Source: Marinospirillum sp. (GTDB lineage: Bacteria > Pseudomonadota > Gammaproteobacteria > Pseudomonadales > Halomonadaceae). From it: a stretch of 10,247 nucleotides of DNA. Positions within the stretch are counted from its first letter, which is position 1. Each line of letters begins with the position of its first letter. The notes beneath the pieces are model-generated. The model made no database searches. It had not been told where the DNA came from and saw only the letters and a program-made list of their open reading frames with translations. The DNA lies in NCBI GenBank assembly GCA_007119985.1, contig SKOQ01000160.1, forward strand, positions 1 to 10,247, given 5' to 3'. Below are positions 5,461 through 10,247 of the stretch, one piece after another. The position numbers were made by a program, and so were the translations under genes.

Positions 5461-8088
5461 ATGTCACAGCCAAGCACCATCCATTTAAAAGACTATCTCC
5501 CACCGGCATTTTTGATTGATCAAGTCGAACTGGATGTTGACCTCCACCCTGAAAATACCCGTGTCATCAGCCGCTTACATCTACGCCGTAATCCACAACG
5601 CCCTGAGCCTGGACTGCCCCTTGAACTGCATGGGCAAGAGCTGACCTTGCACTCCATCCAAGTCAACGGCGCGCCTTTCAGTGATTATCAACTAACTGAA
5701 AGCGGCATCACACTGCATCACCTGCCCGATCAGGCGGTGCTTGAAACTCAGGTTGAAATCAGCCCAGCGCAGAACACGGCACTAGAGGGGCTGTATATTT
5801 CTGGCGGCCACTTCTGCACCCAGTGTGAGGCTGAGGGCTTTCGTCGTATCACCTACTATCTGGATCGGCCTGATGTGCTGGCCCGCTTTCGCACGCGGAT
5901 CAGTGCCGATGCCGCCCGCTATCCTGTCCTGCTCTCCAATGGCAATCTGATCGAGCAAGGCCAGCTTGAAGGCGGGCGTCATTTTGTCTGCTGGGAAGAC
6001 CCCTTCCCCAAGCCTGCCTATCTGTTCGCCTTGGTAGGTGGTCAGCTCCATGCAGTCAAGGATCAGTTCACCACACAAAGTGGCCGCGAAGTGGCACTTG
6101 AGCTGTGGGTCGAAGAAGAAAACCTGCACAAGGGCCAGCATGCACTGACTTCGCTCAAAAAGGCCATGCAGTGGGATGAGACGGTCTATGGCCGCGAGTA
6201 TGATTTAGACATCTATATGATCGTTGCGGTGAACGATTTCAATATGGGAGCGATGGAAAACAAGGGGCTGAATATTTTCAACTCTGCCTGCGTGCTGGCG
6301 GATCCCAAAAGTGCAACAGACCGAGCCTTTCACCGTGTTGAAAGCGTCGTCGCGCATGAATATTTCCACAACTGGTCCGGCAATCGCGTCACCTGCCGCG
6401 ATTGGTTCCAACTCTCGCTGAAAGAGGGTTTTACCGTGTTTCGTGATCAGCAATTCAGCGCTGATCAGCATTCGGCGGCTGTTGAGCGGATTCAAAATGT
6501 CGCGCTGCTGCGTACAGCCCAGTTTGCCGAGGATGCTGGCCCCACGGCGCATCCTGTCCGCCCGGAAAGCTATATCGAGATCAACAACTTTTATACCCTG
6601 ACGATCTATGAGAAGGGCGCTGAAATCGTGCGGATGCTGGCCGAGCTGCTGGGCTGGCCGACCTTCCGTCGCGGCAGCGATCTCTACTTCGAACGCTTTG
6701 ATGGCCAAGCGGTGACGATTGAAGACTTTGTCGCGTGCATGGCTGAGGTTTCAGGACAGGATTTAAGCCAGTTTATGCGCTGGTATCACCAAGCCGGTAC
6801 TCCCCAGCTGCGCGTTGAACGCCACTATGATCCAGCGGCGCGCACTTTCACACTGACCCTGCACCAGCAGACGCCACCCACCCCAGGCCAGAGCGACAAA
6901 CAACCGCTTTTGATTCCGGTCAAGCTAGGTCTGCTCGATGCGCAGGGGCAGGATCTGCCTTTGATTCTCAAAGGTGAAACGCTGGGCGATGAAACCGTGA
7001 TCCATCTGCGTGAGGCCAGCCAAAGCTGGGTCTTTGAACAACTTGATGCAGCGCCTCTGCCCTCGCTCTTGCGCGGTTTCTCAGCCCCAGTGAAGCTGGA
7101 TTATCCACGCACGGATGCTGAACTGGCCTTGCAACTGACGCAGGACAGTGATGGTTTTAATCGCTGGGAGGCTGGTCAAAAGTTGGCGCTGAATGCGATT
7201 GATGCCTTGATCCAGCAACAGCAGCAAGGGCAGGATTTGCAACTGCATCCAAGCCTGGTTTCTGCCTTTGCCGCGCTGTTACAGGATCATCAAGACCCGA
7301 TGATGCTGGCCGAACTCCTGCAACTGCCCTCTGAGGCTTATATTGCTGAGCAGTATGCTTGTGTGGATATCGATGCGATTCATATCGCGCGCGACTATGC
7401 ACGCAAGATGCTCGCCACCCGCTTCTATGATGCCTTTCTCGCGCTCTACCAAGCCTTTGATCTCCAAGCGCCTTGGTCTGCCGAGCCAGAGCAGCTGGCC
7501 GCGCGCCAACTTAAAAACACCTGCCTAGCTTATCTGGTCGCCACCGAATCCGAAGCCGCCTTCAGCCTTGCTCAGCAGCAGTTTGAGCAGGCCGATAATA
7601 TGACCGATCAGCTGGCTGCGCTGACCGCCTTGGCCCATGCCGAAGACCCTGCACAGGGACAAGCCGCGCTGAGTGCTTTTGAGCAGCAGTGGCAGCAGGA
7701 TGCGCTGGTGATGGATAGCTGGTTCAGCGTGCAGGTCACGCGTCCTTATCCCGATGCGCTGGATCGTCTACATCAGCTCAAGACACACCCTGCTTTTTCA
7801 ATGAAGAACCCGAATAAGGTGCGTGCTCTGCTGGGGGCCTTCTGCCAGCACAATCCAAGCCGCTTCCATCGCCGTGATGGCGCCGGTTATGCAGCACTGG
7901 CTGATGCAGTGATCGAGCTGAACCAGCTGAACCCACAGATTGCCGCGCGCCTGGTGCTCCCTTTAACACGCCATCAGCGCATGGATGATCATCGTAAGGC
8001 GCAGATGAAAGCCGAGCTACAACGCATTCAGGATCAACCCCTGAGCCCAGACGTCTATGAAGTGATCAGCAAAGCACTGGCCTCTTAA
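5461..8088 (+). CDS. pepN: Aminopeptidase N (M1 zinc metallopeptidase)
   Basis: This 875-residue protein is close to the 870 residues of E. coli PepN. It removes N-terminal residues from peptides in the cytoplasm, finishing ATP-dependent protein breakdown. The exopeptidase motif GAMEN is at 263-267. The zinc site HEYFH is at 299-303, with the third ligand E322 nineteen residues later in LKEGF. The catalytic Tyr is probably Y383 in TIYEKGAE. Each lies two residues beyond its E. coli counterpart, showing nearly gap-free alignment of the catalytic half. Layout by family knowledge: an N-terminal beta domain to about 190, a thermolysin-like domain to about 440, a beta-sandwich to about 550, then the alpha-helical C-terminal domain, here rich in Gln and Ala. 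The ATG at 5461 has GAGG five bases upstream. There is no signal peptide. The gene looks intact and stands alone, convergent with the chemoreceptor gene. Confidence 0.98.
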   Translation: MSQPSTIHLKDYLPPAFLIDQVELDVDLHPENTRVISRLHLRRNPQRPEPGLPLELHGQELTLHSIQVNGAPFSDYQLTESGITLHHLPDQAVLETQVEISPAQNTALEGLYISGGHFCTQCEAEGFRRITYYLDRPDVLARFRTRISADAARYPVLLSNGNLIEQGQLEGGRHFVCWEDPFPKPAYLFALVGGQLHAVKDQFTTQSGREVALELWVEEENLHKGQHALTSLKKAMQWDETVYGREYDLDIYMIVAVNDFNMGAMENKGLNIFNSACVLADPKSATDRAFHRVESVVAHEYFHNWSGNRVTCRDWFQLSLKEGFTVFRDQQFSADQHSAAVERIQNVALLRTAQFAEDAGPTAHPVRPESYIEINNFYTLTIYEKGAEIVRMLAELLGWPTFRRGSDLYFERFDGQAVTIEDFVACMAEVSGQDLSQFMRWYHQAGTPQLRVERHYDPAARTFTLTLHQQTPPTPGQSDKQPLLIPVKLGLLDAQGQDLPLILKGETLGDETVIHLREASQSWVFEQLDAAPLPSLLRGFSAPVKLDYPRTDAELALQLTQDSDGFNRWEAGQKLALNAIDALIQQQQQGQDLQLHPSLVSAFAALLQDHQDPMMLAELLQLPSEAYIAEQYACVDIDAIHIARDYARKMLATRFYDAFLALYQAFDLQAPWSAEPEQLAARQLKNTCLAYLVATESEAAFSLAQQQFEQADNMTDQLAALTALAHAEDPAQGQAALSAFEQQWQQDALVMDSWFSVQVTRPYPDALDRLHQLKTHPAFSMKNPNKVRALLGAFCQHNPSRFHRRDGAGYAALADAVIELNQLNPQIAARLVLPLTRHQRMDDHRKAQMKAELQRIQDQPLSPDVYEVISKALAS

Positions 8089-8091
8089 AGC

Positions 8092-8117
8092 GCTGCACGC
8101 ATCCTTGCCAGTGCAGC
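8092..8117. terminator. Possible bidirectional stem-loop between convergent genes
   Basis: GCTGCAC (8092-8098) and GTGCAGC (8111-8117) are perfect 7-base arms around a 12-base loop. They fill the 29-base gap between the pepN stop and the chemoreceptor stop. Neither side is followed by a real T-run (TTATGCG on plus, GCTTTAAG on minus), so termination efficiency is doubtful. Position and symmetry are the main support. Confidence 0.35.
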
Positions 8118-10181
8118 TTATGCGTGACTGGCGGGATGTTTTTCTTCAACCAGACGATCTAACAGCTGCATCGTTTGATCACTGGCGGCTTCGACGGCCT
8201 GCACCTGCTCAACGATCTGCTCGCGCAACTCAGCAGAGCGCAGCCAGTTTTGTTCCACCAGTGCCACAGCCTGATGCGCATAGTGATGCACCTGAGCGTG
8301 GGGGGCTTCTAGCAATCCATAGCTGGGCAGCTGACGGAACTGCTCATAGCCAAAGCCTTGCTCATACCACTGCCCCAAACGACACTGGTGATGATTCACC
8401 TGCACGGCTTGCGCCGCTTGCTGATACTGCTGCACATCCTGAATGGCCAGATAGGTGCGCTGCTTGTAGACGATATGATCAACCTTAGCGAGGGTGGTGA
8501 AATTCTTATCACTCGCCAGTGATAAACGCTGATGTGTATCACGCGTTGAAACGGCCAGATCGCGGAAGGTTTGATGAAAACCACCGATATCCTGATTCAA
8601 CGCATTGGCCTCTGTACCAGCCTGCTCCGAAGCCGCACGCATCTGCGCTGAGCGAGAAGAAAAGGTGGTGATGATCTGATTGATCTGGCTGGCGGTTTCT
8701 TTTGAGCGCCCCGCCAAGGTGCGTACTTCATCAGCGACCACGGCAAACCCCCGCCCATGCTCACCGGCACGCGCGGCTTCAATCGAGGCATTCAACGCCA
8801 GCAGATTGGTTTGCTCGGCCAGATTATCGATCAGCGCTAAGGCTTCAATGACCTGCTGACCATCGCCTTCTAGCTGCTCAACCAACTGCTGAATATGCCC
8901 CAAAACCTGCGTGATATTACCCAGCTGACGCAGCATCACATCGATCATTTCTTCGGCCCGCTCAGCCTGCTCTAGATTGGTGGTCGCGGTCGCCAGTGCC
9001 ACTTTGATCTGTTCGATCACACTGACCAGATCAGTCTGAATCGTTGACAAGTTTGGCACCAAAGAGTTGACATTGACCTCATTCAAGCGCGACATCAGCT
9101 CATTGCGCGAACGAATTTCTTCAACCTGACGCATCGCCTCAAGGCCCTGATTCAACTGCTCTAAAGAGCGATGCGGCGCACCAGAAACCGCTGTACTTAA
9201 GGCATAGCGGTGTGGCACACCTTCTTTGACATCTAAGAAAGCGCTATTGGCCTCAAGATAAAAGCTCTGTAGTTGATCGAGCAGCTCATTCATCTCCCAA
9301 GCCACCTGCCCCACCTCACCGAGACCTGAAGTCTCATTCACGCGATGGTGTAACTCACCCAACTTAGTGCGTTTGATCGTTCGATGAACCCGATGCAAGA
9401 CATTCAGTGCACTGCCCATCAGATGACGGGTGTACATCAGCATACCTAAGACGAATAAAGGATAGAGCCAGATCCACCAGGCGCTGGGTTGCATCCACTG
9501 AACCCCGCCCGCCACAGCCAGCGCCAGCAGCATTTGTATCGCCTGCGTCCAACGCATCTGGGTGCCTAAAAAGGGCTGAGCACCACTTTTGCGTGAGGTT
9601 TTGCGTGCATAGGTTGGCTGATAATTCGGTTGAGCAGGCGGCGTTTGCTGCTGCTGCCGATGGTGAGCCTCAATCAAATATTCACTATAACTTTGGTGAC
9701 CCGCTGCTTGTAAAGCTTCTTCTAGACAACGCAGTCCTGCCTGCATATCGCGCTTTTCGGCCTCAAGCACCTTGGCATAAATCGGCTCGATCAATGCAAT
9801 CATTGCCGCCGATGCTGGGTAGTGCACCGCGCAGTAACCCACTTTCTTGCCTTGATGGTCAAAGTTGGGGTAGAGCACCGTCAAGCTCCAATAGGCCTGC
9901 TGCTGCGCACCTTGGTTTTTGACCAAAATGAAAGCTTCATCATCACGCTCTAATCGCTTCCACACCCTTTGCCACACACAGCGCGGCATCTGCGGGTGGC
10001 GCACCAGATGGTGGTTATGCCCAATCAGCTGCTTTTCGTGATAACCCGTCACGCGCATAAAGACGCGATTCACATAGGTAATCTCCCCTTTTAAGTTGGT
10101 GATCGACACCATCGTATCGCCAACATCGGGGGTGTGGATCGTCTGCATTTGAGAAGGGGCACGAGTGTCAGTGTGGGACAT
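8118..10181 (-). CDS. Aer-type PAS chemoreceptor with CZB zinc domain
   Basis: This 687-residue methyl-accepting chemotaxis protein has an Aer-like N-terminal PAS domain at about 20-125 (ITYVNRVFMRVTGY, VRHPQMP at 60-66, KNQ at 88-90). A linker rich in Gln and Pro (about 173-205) precedes two membrane helices at about 211-229 and 232-251, with almost no periplasmic loop. HAMP lies at about 250-305, perhaps with a second degenerate HAMP-like unit near 310-350. The signalling hairpin has its conserved tip at about 451-490 (EQTNLLALNASIEAARAGE, then GFAVVADEVR). The C-terminal region is a chemoreceptor zinc-binding (CZB) domain, with likely ligands H569, C600 in HHQCRLGQWY, H628 and H632 in PHAQVH. 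It should signal through CheW and CheA. Compared with Aer, the Asp in RHPDMP is Gln64, so FAD binding is likely but not assured. ATG at 10181 has AAGGA 7 bases upstream. No pentapeptide tether for CheR/CheB is seen at the C terminus. Confidence 0.93.
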   Translation of the reverse strand: MSHTDTRAPSQMQTIHTPDVGDTMVSITNLKGEITYVNRVFMRVTGYHEKQLIGHNHHLVRHPQMPRCVWQRVWKRLERDDEAFILVKNQGAQQQAYWSLTVLYPNFDHQGKKVGYCAVHYPASAAMIALIEPIYAKVLEAEKRDMQAGLRCLEEALQAAGHQSYSEYLIEAHHRQQQQTPPAQPNYQPTYARKTSRKSGAQPFLGTQMRWTQAIQMLLALAVAGGVQWMQPSAWWIWLYPLFVLGMLMYTRHLMGSALNVLHRVHRTIKRTKLGELHHRVNETSGLGEVGQVAWEMNELLDQLQSFYLEANSAFLDVKEGVPHRYALSTAVSGAPHRSLEQLNQGLEAMRQVEEIRSRNELMSRLNEVNVNSLVPNLSTIQTDLVSVIEQIKVALATATTNLEQAERAEEMIDVMLRQLGNITQVLGHIQQLVEQLEGDGQQVIEALALIDNLAEQTNLLALNASIEAARAGEHGRGFAVVADEVRTLAGRSKETASQINQIITTFSSRSAQMRAASEQAGTEANALNQDIGGFHQTFRDLAVSTRDTHQRLSLASDKNFTTLAKVDHIVYKQRTYLAIQDVQQYQQAAQAVQVNHHQCRLGQWYEQGFGYEQFRQLPSYGLLEAPHAQVHHYAHQAVALVEQNWLRSAELREQIVEQVQAVEAASDQTMQLLDRLVEEKHPASHA

Positions 10182-10247
10182 AGGGATTTCCTTGACGAAG
10201 CGTCTAGATAAAGCAATAGAATAACAAAACCAGACAGGGATGGAAGC
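10182..10247 (-). promoter_or_regulatory. Upstream region of the chemoreceptor gene
   Basis: These 66 bases hold the ribosome binding site AAGGA (10193-10189) and an AT-rich stretch (about 10205-10230) that could contain a -10 element such as TTATCT or TATTCT on the minus strand. I do not see a good -35 partner, nor the TAAA / GCCGATAA pattern of a sigma-28 flagellar promoter. The true promoter may lie beyond the window. Confidence 0.25.

Noticed and set aside
6205..6708. Minus-strand open frame of 167 codons inside pepN
   Set aside because: It overlaps the most conserved catalytic region of pepN, where long antisense frames arise from codon bias.
5461..8088. pepN as the possible centre of a novel peptide-processing locus with the adjacent genes
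   Set aside because: The gene is a standard PepN with all catalytic residues in place and stands alone as a single transcription unit; neither neighbour is linked to peptide metabolism.
9407..9922. Plus-strand open frame of 171 codons inside the chemoreceptor gene
   Set aside because: It is antisense to the PAS and membrane-anchor coding region; low-complexity Ala/Pro/Arg composition, no motif.
1..10247. Mobile elements, CRISPR arrays, tRNA/rRNA, phage genes or a defence island
   Set aside because: No transposase motif, regularly spaced repeats, tRNA cloverleaf or phage gene is visible; the gene set is housekeeping and signalling.
10182..10247. Sigma-28 (FliA) promoter for the chemoreceptor
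   Set aside because: No TAAA / GCCGATAA pair is seen on the minus strand within the available bases.

Overview
The window looks like a chromosomal stretch from a gammaproteobacterium with moderate GC content. This rests on a PepN of the E. coli length and motif set, an OmpR/EnvZ-type two-component pair, an Aer-type chemoreceptor and a DHH phosphoesterase of a type I associate with marine Gammaproteobacteria (Marinobacter/Oceanospirillales-like lineages). The genus cannot be fixed from the sequence. I see no insertion sequence, phage gene, CRISPR array, tRNA or rRNA, and nothing that marks a recently acquired island.

Left end (1-347): the last 68 codons of an outer-membrane beta-barrel protein end in a C-terminal Phe at 207. 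A 140-base gap follows. It holds an 18-base perfect palindrome (238-255), a rho-independent terminator (296-323) and, enclosing that terminator, a 12-base inverted repeat (283-294 / 331-342). The right arm of this repeat contains the probable ribosome binding site of the next gene.

Envelope block (348-4291): a 368-residue lipoprotein appears to carry two LPP20-like modules around a four-cysteine cluster. It converges, with only 3 bases between, on a two-component system read from the minus strand: an OmpR-family regulator (3613-2828) and an EnvZ-like sensor kinase (2831-1458) whose genes overlap by 4 bases. Divergent from the regulator is a small secreted protein with a PepSY-like domain (3845-4291). 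The 231-base gap between them carries direct and inverted repeats. Together these suggest a self-contained envelope-sensing module, but the signal is unknown.

Metabolic block (4365-8088): a DHH/DHHA1 phosphoesterase often annotated as an exopolyphosphatase lies on the minus strand with a strong terminator. It is divergent from pepN, a complete aminopeptidase N with all catalytic residues visible.

Right end (8092-10247): convergent to pepN is a 687-residue chemoreceptor combining an Aer-like PAS domain, a two-helix membrane anchor, HAMP, a methyl-accepting signalling hairpin and a C-terminal zinc-binding CZB domain. The receptor may read both redox/energy state and a zinc-linked signal.

Most genes are conventional. 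The parts worth a second look are the duplicated lipoprotein and its nested leader structure, the sensor kinase/PepSY module with its repeat-bearing intergenic region, and the two-input chemoreceptor. I did not find a clear, wholly undescribed system.
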